DNA of 64,000 nucleotides. Source: Geodermatophilus sp. DF01-2. Its GTDB lineage: Bacteria; Actinomycetota; Actinomycetes; Mycobacteriales; Geodermatophilaceae. Where the stretch lies: the NCBI RefSeq assembly GCF_004571065.1, contig NZ_SPQN01000012.1:1-64000 (forward strand). Reading direction: 5' to 3'. Position numbers and translations under genes: made by a program. This document shows, piece after piece, positions 56,223 through 63,453 of this stretch. The stretch's first letter is position 1. Each line of letters starts with the position of its first letter. Under the pieces are notes generated by a model that did not search any database, had not been told where the DNA came from, and saw only the letters and a program-made list of their open reading frames with translations.

Positions 56223-56281
56223 AAGGACCTCCCTGCCCCCCGCCACTCGCGAGCTCGCGGCGGGACCCTGCAGGGAAGCCG
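56223..56281 (+). repeat. AAGGACC palindromic repeat, copy E (type II)
   Basis: AAGGACCTCCCTGC begins 2 nt after the tag stop. Nested arms TCCCTGC/GCAGGGA and CCCGCC/GGCGGG enclose the palindrome CGCGAGCTCGCG, so a strong hairpin is expected. Best-formed member of the family in this window. Confidence 0.85.
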
Positions 56282-56397
56282 CCCCTCGGGTTGGACCTCG
56301 GCCCGGGATACGGGATCATGGGGGTGGAGCTCACAGCATCGACCAGACGCCGCGCCGCAGCCCCCCGGGGTGCGCACGGCCGACGAAGGAGGCACGC

Positions 56398-56565
56398 ATG
56401 GCGGCCATGAAGCCGCGCACGGGTGAAGGTCCCCTGGAGGTCACCAAGGAGGGGCGCGGCCTGGTCATGCGCGTACCGCTCGAAGGGGGCGGTCGTCTGG
56501 TCGTCGAGCTGTCGCCCGACGAGGCCGCGGCCCTCTCCGAGGCACTGAAGGGCGCGACCAGCTGA
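56398..56565 (+). CDS. DUF3117 family small protein
   Basis: 55 residues. MAAMKPRTGEGPLEVTKEGR and VVELSPDEAAALSEAL match DUF3117, an almost invariant small protein of actinobacteria with unknown role. AAGGAGG 6 nt before the ATG is one of the strongest ribosome-binding sites in the window. Its position after tag is conserved in the phylum. Confidence 0.95.
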   Translation: MAAMKPRTGEGPLEVTKEGRGLVMRVPLEGGGRLVVELSPDEAAALSEALKGATS

Positions 56566-56654
56566 ACACTCCCGCGAGCCTGCCTCCGGGCAGCCCCGCG
56601 CTGGACGACACGGCCCCGGCCGCCGGCAGCACGCCGGCGGCCGGGGCCGCGCCG

Positions 56655-58220
56655 TTGCCGCGGGTCGAGGTCCTGTCCACCCTGCCGGTCCTCACCGAGG
56701 ACGACGTCCTGGCCGTACCGGTCGGCACCGGTGCCACGCTGCCCGGCTGGCTGAGCGGCCCGGGTGCGCCCGTCGACGCCGGCCTGCTCGCCGGCGCCCT
56801 GCCCGACACCGGCAACACCGGCCGGCCGGGCGCGACCACCGACCTGCCGGTGCCCGGCCGCCGCCCCCGCAGCGTGGTCGCCGTCGGGGCCGGCGACGCG
56901 ACGCTGCCCGACCTGCGCGGGTACGTGGCCACGGCGGTCCGCCGCGCGCAGACCCTCGCCGAGCACGGGGCCCGCCGGCTGGTGCTCCCGTTGGACGACG
57001 CAGCCGCCCCGGCGGGCGCCGAGGAGGTGCGCGCCGCCGTCGAGGCGGCGCTGCTGGCCGGCTACCGCTTCCGGGAGACGTCGAAACCGCACCCGCCTCG
57101 GCTGGCCACCGTCACGGTCGTCGTCGCCGACGGCGCCGACCCGACGGTCCTCGCCGCCGCGCGCGCGGGCGAGGTCACCGGCCGGGCGGTCGCCTGGGCC
57201 CGGGACCTGGTCAACACGCCGAGCAACACCAAGGATCCGGCCTGGCTGGCCGGACAGGCCGTCGAGCGGCTGGCCGGCCTGCCGCACGTGACGGTCACCG
57301 TGCTCGGCCCCGAGGAGCTGCGGAGCGGCGGCTTCGGCGGCGTGCTGGCCGTCGGCGGCGGCTCGGCCAGCCCGCCCCGGGTGATCGTCGCGACCTACCG
57401 GCCGCCGACCGCCGGCGCCGGGCACCCGGTCCTGGTCGGCAAGGGCATCACCTTCGACACCGGCGGCATCTCCATCAAGCCGAACGCCGGCATGCGGGAG
57501 ATGAAGACCGACATGGCCGGCGGCGCCGCCGTCCTCGCCGCGGTGGACGCCGCAGCCCGGCTGGAGCTCCCGGTCACCGTCACCACCGTCGTCCCGGCCG
57601 CGGAGAACGCCGTCTCGGGCTCGTCCTACCGCCCGGCCGACGTCGTGCGGCACGTCGGCGGCCGGACGACGGAGGTGCTCAACACCGACGCCGAGGGCCG
57701 CATGGTCCTCGCCGACGGGCTGGCGTGGGCGCGGCTGGAACTGGGCGCCACGGTGCTGGTCGACGTCGCCACGCTGACCGGTGCGATGAAGGTCGCCCTC
57801 GGCACCCGCACGGCGGGGTTCTACGCGACCACCGACGGGCTGGCCGACGCACTGCGCACCGCCGCTGCGCACGCCGGTGAGCCGGTGTGGCGGATGCCGC
57901 TGGCCGAGGAGCACGCCGACCTGCTGGAGAGCGCGGTGGCCGACGCCAACAACGCGCCGGGCAACCCGGGTGGCACGACCGCCGCGCTGTTCCTGCGGCC
58001 CTTCACCGGCGACCTGCCGTGGGCGCACCTCGACGTCGCGGGACCGGCCCGCGCAGGGGCCGACGACGCCGAGGTCGTCAAGGGCGGCACCGGGTTCGGC
58101 GCCCGCACCCTGCTGCGCTGGCTGGAGGCGGGCGCTCCGAGCAAGGACCCCGTCCCCCCCACCCCTCGCAAGCTCGGGGCGGTGCCCGGGACGGGGCCGG
58201 AAACGCCGGTGGCCGACTGA
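56655..58220 (+). CDS. pepA: Leucyl aminopeptidase (M17)
   Basis: 521 residues from TTG 56655. An in-frame CTG at 56562 overlaps the DUF3117 stop (CTGA) and would add 31 Pro/Ala-rich residues; the true start is unclear. The catalytic domain has LVGKGITFDTGG (Lys and Asp), MKTDMAGGAAV, and NTDAEGRMVLAD (Asp, Glu and catalytic Arg), so both zinc sites are complete. Normal family length ends near LLRWLEAGAP; the last 25 residues are encoded by a dispersed palindromic repeat. Cytosolic peptide turnover. The next gene starts on its stop codon. Confidence 0.93.
   Translation: MPRVEVLSTLPVLTEDDVLAVPVGTGATLPGWLSGPGAPVDAGLLAGALPDTGNTGRPGATTDLPVPGRRPRSVVAVGAGDATLPDLRGYVATAVRRAQTLAEHGARRLVLPLDDAAAPAGAEEVRAAVEAALLAGYRFRETSKPHPPRLATVTVVVADGADPTVLAAARAGEVTGRAVAWARDLVNTPSNTKDPAWLAGQAVERLAGLPHVTVTVLGPEELRSGGFGGVLAVGGGSASPPRVIVATYRPPTAGAGHPVLVGKGITFDTGGISIKPNAGMREMKTDMAGGAAVLAAVDAAARLELPVTVTTVVPAAENAVSGSSYRPADVVRHVGGRTTEVLNTDAEGRMVLADGLAWARLELGATVLVDVATLTGAMKVALGTRTAGFYATTDGLADALRTAAAHAGEPVWRMPLAEEHADLLESAVADANNAPGNPGGTTAALFLRPFTGDLPWAHLDVAGPARAGADDAEVVKGGTGFGARTLLRWLEAGAPSKDPVPPTPRKLGAVPGTGPETPVAD
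58143..58198 (+). repeat. AAGGACC palindromic repeat, copy B (type I), inside pepA
   Basis: AAGGACCCCGTCC starts at 58143 and the element ends ACGGGGCC at 58198. It is read in frame as residues 497-516 of PepA and contributes a Pro/Gly-rich tail. Confidence 0.85.
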
Positions 58221-59665
58221 TGGCCGATCTCGGCGTCGTCTTCCCGGCCGGGCCCGACGGGCGGCGCAGCACCGCCGCCCTCGGTCGGGCCGTCGTCGCC
58301 GACGCGCTGCGCCCGGTCGACCCCACCGGCGCCGGCGCCGCCGAGCGGGAGACCAACTGGCGGGCCGGCTACCTCGCCCACTTCCGCCGGCTGGTGGAGG
58401 CGGGGCTGCCCTCGTCCCAGGCCGCGCTGGCGATCGCCGACGCCGGTCTGGCCTCGCTGCACCGGCGGATGCGGGTGGCCGGGCCGGACGGAGACGAGAC
58501 GGCTCTCGACGACCTGGCGACCGCGCCCGCCGGCCGCGCGCTGGGCACCACCGAGGTGACCGGCACCGCCGAGCCCGAGCGCGAACTGTCGCTGCCCTTC
58601 CACGGCGAGCGACTGCGCGGCGACGCGCTGCTGCGCCGTCTCGACTCATGGGTGGCAGCCGGCGTCGTCGAGCCGTCGGCCGCCGAGGCGGTGCACACCG
58701 TCGCCGCGCACCCCGAGTGGCTGGCGCTGCCGGACACCACCGTCGTCGTGCTCGGCGCGGGCGCGGAGATGGGGCCGCTGACCGCGCTGCTGCGCTGGGG
58801 CGCCCGGGTGGCGGGGGTCGACCTCCCGCACCCGACGGTGTGGGAGCGGGTGCTCGACACCGCCCGCCGCGGCGCCGGCACGCTGCTGTACCCGGTCGAC
58901 GACACCTCGCGCGCCGGAGCGGACCTCATCGCGGAGGTGCCCGCCGTCGCCGAGTGGGTGACCGGCCTGCCCGGCCACCTCGTGCTCGGCGACTACGTCT
59001 ACGCCGACGGCGCGACCAACGTGCGGGTGTCGACGGCGGTCGACGCGCTGACCGTCCGCCTGGCCGCGGCCCGCGACGACCTCGCACTGGCCTTCCTCGC
59101 CACGCCGACCGACGTGTTCGCCGTCCCGCCGGACGCGGTGACGCAGTCGGTGCGGGCCTACGCCGGCCGTTCGCGCACGGCCAAGCTGCTGGGCCGGCCG
59201 CTGCGGACGGTCTCGGCCGGCCGGCTGCTGCAGCGCTCCTACGTCCCGGGCAGCGATCCGGGGGTCGTCGACAGCCTGGTGGCGCAGCAGGGCCCGAACT
59301 ACGCGCTGGCCAAGCGGCTGCAGCGGTGGCGGGCCACCGTCGCCCGGGCCGCGGGGGCGACGGTGTCGATGAACGTCGCCCCGCCGACCCGTACCCGCTC
59401 GGTGGTCAGGAACCGTGCCCTGGCCGCGGCCTACGCGGGGGCGCACCGGTTCGGCGTCGAGGTGTTCGAGCCGGCGACGTCGAACGTGCTCATGGCCGCG
59501 TTGCTGGTGCACGACCTGCACACCGGAGGCGGCCCGGCGCACGAGCACCCGTGGCAGGACGAGGCGCACGCCGCGGTCCACGGCGGGCTGTGGCGCACCG
59601 CCTACGCCCCGCGCAGCGCGCTCGGTCTGGCCGCGCTGCTCGGCTACGGCGCCGCCCGCGGCTGA
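58220..59665 (+). CDS. Uncharacterised Rossmann-fold protein coupled to pepA
   Basis: 481 residues; the ATG shares its A with the pepA stop (TGATG). A helical N-terminal half (1-165) is followed by VVVLGAGAEMGPLTALLRWG at about 175-194, a dinucleotide-binding-like glycine motif, and then VAGVDLPHPTVWERVL. Later blocks FLATPTDVFAVPPDAVTQSV and LQRSYVPGSDPGVVDSLVAQ look conserved but are not in any family I recognise. No membrane segments. The tight coupling suggests a role with PepA or in amino-acid metabolism. Confidence 0.75.
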   Translation: MADLGVVFPAGPDGRRSTAALGRAVVADALRPVDPTGAGAAERETNWRAGYLAHFRRLVEAGLPSSQAALAIADAGLASLHRRMRVAGPDGDETALDDLATAPAGRALGTTEVTGTAEPERELSLPFHGERLRGDALLRRLDSWVAAGVVEPSAAEAVHTVAAHPEWLALPDTTVVVLGAGAEMGPLTALLRWGARVAGVDLPHPTVWERVLDTARRGAGTLLYPVDDTSRAGADLIAEVPAVAEWVTGLPGHLVLGDYVYADGATNVRVSTAVDALTVRLAAARDDLALAFLATPTDVFAVPPDAVTQSVRAYAGRSRTAKLLGRPLRTVSAGRLLQRSYVPGSDPGVVDSLVAQQGPNYALAKRLQRWRATVARAAGATVSMNVAPPTRTRSVVRNRALAAAYAGAHRFGVEVFEPATSNVLMAALLVHDLHTGGGPAHEHPWQDEAHAAVHGGLWRTAYAPRSALGLAALLGYGAARG

Positions 59666-59898
59666 CGCCGTCCCGTTACCGGGGCGCCGTCGGCGGCGAG
59701 GCGCACGGTGAGCCGGTTCGCGGTGAGCGTCCGGGCCAGCGTGATGGTCCCGGCCCGTACCAAGAGCCCCTCGGCCCCGGCTACGAGGCCCGACGCGGTG
59801 CGCTACAGCTGTGCCACCTGCTCCTCCACGTGCGGGTCTTTCGGGGCGTCCTACGTCGGCGCCGTCGAACGGGCGCTGGGCTCGTAGGGCTGGTGAGG
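59666..59898. other. Intergenic stretch with a possible decayed reading frame on the minus strand
   Basis: On the minus strand one frame reads YEPSARSTAPT, stop, DAPKDPHVEEQVAQL, stop, then LVRAGTITLARTLTANRLTV and onward to the stop of the previous gene. Codon bias is coding-like, but two stops interrupt it and no family is recognised. There is no clear promoter or repeat. Confidence 0.3.
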
Positions 59899-60309
59899 TC
59901 AGCTCCGGAGGGAGGCCTCGTCCATGGCGATGCCCATCACCCCGGCGACCCGGTCGAGGTCGACGTCGCGGGCGAGGAGGACGGCCGAAGCACGCCAGGC
60001 GACGGCAGCGATCAGACAGTCGACCATGCCGCGCGGCGTCACCCCGGCCCGCCGGCAGCGTCGGTACACCAGCGCGGCCGCGTCGAAGTCGGCCGCGACG
60101 TCCACCGGCAGCAGGTGACATCGGAGAAGCAGTCGGCGCAGGTCGTCGGCCCGTGGTTCGTCTCGTGCGCCGGCACACACCTCCGTGAGCACGGGCTCGG
60201 TGACCGCGAGGGGACCCTCGGTGGTGATCAGCTCGGTCAATCGGTGGTCGACCGCGCTACCCGTGGCCCGGTCGTACTCCACCCAGGCCGACGTGTCGGC
60301 CAAGATCAC
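59899..60309 (-). CDS. vapC: VapC-type PIN-domain toxin
   Basis: 136 residues from GTG. The PIN acidic residues are Asp5 (ILADTSAWVEY), Glu43 (LTEVCAG), Asp97 (GMVDCLIAA) and Asp115 (ARDVDLDR), a complete Mg-dependent RNase site. The GTG overlaps the antitoxin stop (GTGA), the standard vapBC arrangement that keeps toxin translation below antitoxin. The RNA target is unknown. Confidence 0.93.
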   Translation of the reverse strand: MILADTSAWVEYDRATGSAVDHRLTELITTEGPLAVTEPVLTEVCAGARDEPRADDLRRLLLRCHLLPVDVAADFDAAALVYRRCRRAGVTPRGMVDCLIAAVAWRASAVLLARDVDLDRVAGVMGIAMDEASLRS

Positions 60310-60503
60310 GGGACGTCGGCAGGAGGGGTGTCGATGGCGTGGGCTCCGCGCATGGCCAGTGCCTCGTCCCGGGTCATCGGCTGCCCGGCCAGGTGTCGCA
60401 GGGCCAGGTCGACGGCCTCGGTCTTCGTCCGGACGCCGTATCGGTCCATGATCGTCTCGACGAGGTCGTCGGCCAGCTCGATGTTGGTCCGGGAACGCGG
60501 CAT
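60306..60503 (-). CDS. vapB: VapB-type antitoxin
   Basis: 65 residues. The N-terminal SRTNIELADDLVETIMDRYG and TKTEAVDLALRHLAG form a ribbon-helix-helix DNA-binding domain; the Met/Ala/Asp-rich C-terminus should wrap the toxin. ATG 60503 lies only about 10 bp from the nearest element of a phased repeat array that probably overlaps its promoter, so the message may be nearly leaderless. Autoregulation with VapC is expected. Confidence 0.9.
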   Translation of the reverse strand: MPRSRTNIELADDLVETIMDRYGVRTKTEAVDLALRHLAGQPMTRDEALAMRGAHAIDTPPADVP

Positions 60504-60512
60504 ACACTTATG

Positions 60513-60540
60513 GTGCACCGAACGTGTACGACAGGTGTAC
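60513..60540. promoter_or_regulatory. Three 11-bp-spaced GTGYAC elements upstream of vapB
   Basis: GTGCAC at 60513-60518, GTGTAC at 60524-60529 and GTGTAC at 60535-60540 recur with an exact 11-bp period, one helical turn. Their position directly upstream of vapB suits cooperative binding by ribbon-helix-helix dimers, so this is the likely VapBC operator. Confidence 0.65.
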
Positions 60541-60546
60541 TCCCGA

Positions 60547-62049
60547 TCAGGCCGGGCCGACGAGGCCGGCGACGATCTCGGCCGACAACGCGACCAGCGG
60601 CAGGCCGCCGCCGGGGTGCGCGGAGCCGCCGACCAGGAACAGACCGGGCACCGGCGAGGCGTTGGCCGGCCGCAGGAAGGCGGCGCGGGCGCCGTTGCTC
60701 GACGTCCCGTAGATGGAGCCGCCGACGCTGCGGGTGTCGCGCTCGAGGTCGGCCGGCGTCCGGACGACGCACCAGCGCAGCCGATTCCGGACGTCGAGCC
60801 CCCGGCGGGCCATCACGTCGAGCACCCGCGTCGCGTACCGGTCGGCCAGGCCCGGGGCGTCCCAGTCCACGCCGCCGTCCGGATCGTGCCGCGGCGCGTT
60901 GACCAGCACGAACCACGACTCGCTGTCGGCGTCGGGGCGGGTGGCCGGGTCGTCGGGGGCGCTGACGTACACGGTGGGGTCGGCGACCGGCTGCGGCGCG
61001 CCCCGGTGCCGGCCGATCCCGAACACCGCGTCGAACTCGGCGTCGTAGTCCTCGGGGAACAGGACGGTGTGGTGCGCCAGCCCCGGCGTCCGCCCGCGCA
61101 GCGCCAGCAGCAGCACGAAACCGGACAGCGACGCGGTGCTGCGGGCCAGGTCACGGCGCACCCCGCGGGTCGCCCGGGAGGCGGGGAGCAGGTCGGCGTA
61201 CAGGGCTGCGGCGTCCGCGCCGGACACCACGACGTCGGCCCGCAGCACCTCCCCACCGGCCAGCCGCACCCCGGCCGCCCGGCCGCCCTCGACCAGGACC
61301 CGCTCGACGGCGGTGCCGGTGCGGACGACGGCGCCGCGCTCGACCGCCCGCTGCGCCACCGCCTCCGCCAGCCGGCGCAGCCCCCCGCGCACGTACCACG
61401 AGCCGAACGCCTGCTCGACGTACGGCACGGTCGCCAGCACCGCGGGCGCCCGCCGTGGGTCCGAGCCGGAGTAGGTGGCGTAGCGGTCGAGCAGGGTGCG
61501 CAGCCGCGGGTCGCGCAGGTACGCCGTCCCCAGGCCGCGCAGCGTGCGCCACGGGGCGACCGTCGCGACATCGGCGGCGCTGCGGGCCAGCCGGGCCAGC
61601 GTGGCCGCGCCGGCCAGCGGGGAGCGGAGGAACGGCTGTTCGGTGACCTGCCACATCGCCGCGGCCCTCGCCATGAGCGCCGCCCACTGGGTGCCGGTGC
61701 CGGAGCCGAGCGCGGCGTCGACGGCGGCGGGGATGCGCGCGGCGTCGCCGGGCACCGACAACGGCGTCCCGTCGGCGAACCGGTAGGCGACGGCGGGATC
61801 GACACGCACCAGGTCGACGGCGTCCTCCAGCGGCCCGCCGGTGGCCGCGAACAGGTCCCGGTACAGCTGGGGAAGGGTCACCAGGCTCGGCCCGGTGTCG
61901 AACCCGTGCCCGTCCCGGACGTACCAGCCGAGCTTGCCGCCCACCTCCGGGGCCTGGTCGAGCACGGTGACCGCGTGGCCCAGCGCGGCCAGCCGGGCCG
62001 CGACCGCCAGGCCACCGGAGCCGGCGCCGACCACCGCCACCCGCGCCAC
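60547..62049 (-). CDS. Phytoene desaturase family (CrtI-like) FAD oxidoreductase
   Basis: 500 residues from GTG 62049. N-terminal FAD motif VAVVGAGSGGLAVAARLA, then VGGKLGWYVRDGHGFDTGPS as in CrtI, and the C-terminal LFLVGGSAHPGGGLPL that closes the FAD site. Members desaturate or isomerise carotenoids; other members oxidise different polyprenoid substrates. No crtB, crtE or lycopene cyclase gene is adjacent, so the substrate is inferred only from the family. Residues 354-388 are duplicated exactly at the left end of the window. Confidence 0.9.
   Translation of the reverse strand: MARVAVVGAGSGGLAVAARLAALGHAVTVLDQAPEVGGKLGWYVRDGHGFDTGPSLVTLPQLYRDLFAATGGPLEDAVDLVRVDPAVAYRFADGTPLSVPGDAARIPAAVDAALGSGTGTQWAALMARAAAMWQVTEQPFLRSPLAGAATLARLARSAADVATVAPWRTLRGLGTAYLRDPRLRTLLDRYATYSGSDPRRAPAVLATVPYVEQAFGSWYVRGGLRRLAEAVAQRAVERGAVVRTGTAVERVLVEGGRAAGVRLAGGEVLRADVVVSGADAAALYADLLPASRATRGVRRDLARSTASLSGFVLLLALRGRTPGLAHHTVLFPEDYDAEFDAVFGIGRHRGAPQPVADPTVYVSAPDDPATRPDADSESWFVLVNAPRHDPDGGVDWDAPGLADRYATRVLDVMARRGLDVRNRLRWCVVRTPADLERDTRSVGGSIYGTSSNGARAAFLRPANASPVPGLFLVGGSAHPGGGLPLVALSAEIVAGLVGPA
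60884..60989. repeat. 106-bp exact direct repeat, copy 2 (partner at 1-106)
   Basis: Interior of the CrtI-like gene, identical to window positions 1-106 and in the same reading frame there. Identity ends exactly at 60989. Confidence 0.95.
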
Positions 62050-62189
62050 GCCGCCACGGTAACCGGGCCCCGGGCAACCCCCGTTACCCGGCCCGGTGGC
62101 CGTCGTTTGCCGGGCCGACACGCCGGGGTAGCCGGTCGGCCCGGTCAGCACCACCGGAAGACGGAGGGGAAGGGACGGAGGGCGCAGAC

Positions 62190-62585
62190 GTGGCCACCCC
62201 GACGACGAGGAGATGCCTGGCCGTGGGCGGCCTGGCGGCGGCCCTGCTGACCGGATGTGCGGGCCAGGAGGACGCCGTCCGGAAGGTGGCCCGTGCGTTC
62301 GAGGACCCTGCCGCGGCCCCCGCCGACCGTTGTGCGCTGCTCGCGCCGACGACGCGGGAGACCTTGGAGTCCGACGAGTCGCTGCCCTGCGTCGACGCCA
62401 TCTCCCAGGTCCCGCTCCCAGGCGGCAGGGTGGAGGCGGTGGAGGTCTGGGGCGGCGACGCGCAGGTCCGCCTCAGCGACGACACGGTGTTCCTCACCGA
62501 GACCCCGTCCGGCTGGCGGGTGAGCGCCGCGGCCTGTGAGCCGCGCGGCGAGCTGCCCTACGACTGCCAGGTGGAGGGGCCGTGA
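62190..62585 (+). CDS. Small secreted lipoprotein
   Basis: 131 residues from GTG. The lipobox LLTGC puts the acylated Cys at residue 23. The mature part has four further Cys (RCALL, LPCVD, AACEP, YDCQV), enough for two disulfides outside the membrane, and a fold pattern like small stress-sensing or immunity lipoproteins (ARAFEDPAAAPADRC, WGGDAQVRLSDDTVFLTET). No named family recognised. Its stop overlaps the start of the 30-residue membrane peptide. Confidence 0.8.
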   Translation: MATPTTRRCLAVGGLAAALLTGCAGQEDAVRKVARAFEDPAAAPADRCALLAPTTRETLESDESLPCVDAISQVPLPGGRVEAVEVWGGDAQVRLSDDTVFLTETPSGWRVSAAACEPRGELPYDCQVEGP

Positions 62586-62674
62586 ACGGCGTCCGCGGGG
62601 TCTTCCTCGGTTTCCTGGTGGTGATCCTGGTCGGTATCGCCTACGTCGTCGCGCTGGGGCTGATGGGTCGATGA
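62582..62674 (+). CDS. 30-residue single-helix membrane peptide
   Basis: GTG overlaps the lipoprotein stop (GTGA) and its own stop overlaps the next ATG (ATGA), so it is translationally linked on both sides. The product is one hydrophobic helix (GVFLGFLVVILVGIAYVVAL) with Arg near each end. Its size and position suggest a small subunit or regulator of the neighbouring membrane protein. All third codon positions fit the genome bias. Confidence 0.65.
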   Translation: MNGVRGVFLGFLVVILVGIAYVVALGLMGR

Positions 62675-63357
62675 CCGCACCCCGCTACGGCTTCCTGCGC
62701 GCCAACGCGCTCAGCCTCTCCTTCGGTGCACTGTTCGTCGTGACCCTCGTCGGGCAGGTGATCGCGGGCTCGGCGGACTTCAACGCCCGGCAGGTGGCCA
62801 ACGGCCTGCCCACGGTCTCGCTCCTCGACTACGTCACCTCGTCGTCCTTCGGTGTCGACGTCATGGAGAACTGGCAGTCGGAGTACCTGCAGTTCTTCCT
62901 CTACGTCTTCGCCACCGTCTGGCTGGTGCAGCGCGGCTCCTCGGAGTCCAAGGAGCCGGGCAAGGAGGGCCGGGAGTCCGACGAGGAGCAGGAGGTCGGC
63001 CCGCACTCCGACGACGAGTCGCCCCCGTGGGCGCGCACCGGCGGGTGGCGGACGGCGGTGTTCTCCCGCTCCCTCGGCCTCCTCATGGGCGTCCTCTTCC
63101 TGCTGACCTGGGCAGCCACCTCGGTCGCCGGCTGGGCCGCCTACAACTCCCAGCGGCTCGGCCAGAGACAGGATCCGGTCAGCTGGGTCGGTTACCTCGG
63201 CGAGGCCGACTTCTGGAACCGGTCCTTCCAGAACTGGCAGTCGGAGATGCTCGCCGTCGGCTCCATGGTGATCTTCGCCGTCTACCTGCGCCAGCGCGGG
63301 TCGCCGGAGTCCAAGCCGGTGGGCGCCGCGCACGCCGACACCGGCCAGACCGGGTGA
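62671..63357 (+). CDS. DUF6766 family membrane protein
   Basis: 228 residues with about four transmembrane helices: LSLSFGALFVVTLVGQVIAG, FLYVFATVWLVQ, LGLLMGVLFLLTWAATSVAG and MLAVGSMVIFAVYL. The duplicated ENWQSEYLQFF / QNWQSEMLAVG motif and a charged central loop (KEGRESDEEQE) are typical of DUF6766. The function is unknown. It is last in a three-gene overlapped set; a palindromic repeat starts at its stop codon. Confidence 0.85.
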   Translation: MTAPRYGFLRANALSLSFGALFVVTLVGQVIAGSADFNARQVANGLPTVSLLDYVTSSSFGVDVMENWQSEYLQFFLYVFATVWLVQRGSSESKEPGKEGRESDEEQEVGPHSDDESPPWARTGGWRTAVFSRSLGLLMGVLFLLTWAATSVAGWAAYNSQRLGQRQDPVSWVGYLGEADFWNRSFQNWQSEMLAVGSMVIFAVYLRQRGSPESKPVGAAHADTGQTG

Positions 63358-63412
63358 AGGACCCCGTCCTCCCCACCCCTCGCGGATTCGGGGCGGGCCC
63401 CTGGACGGGGCC
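63357..63412 (+). repeat. AAGGACC palindromic repeat, copy C (type I)
   Basis: The first A of AAGGACCCCGTCCTCC is the last base of the DUF6766 stop codon; the element ends GGACGGGGCC. Outer arms GACCCCGTCC and GGACGGGGCC are nearly complementary, with an inner GC-rich stem. Confidence 0.85.
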
Positions 63413-63453
63413 GGGCTCGGGCAGGCCCGTGCGCCCCAGCTGGGGGAGCCCCG

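Noticed and set aside
57877-62250. A long plus-strand open frame across pepA, vapBC and the CrtI-like gene
   Set aside because: No domain, no ribosome-binding site, and it covers recognisable genes in other frames.
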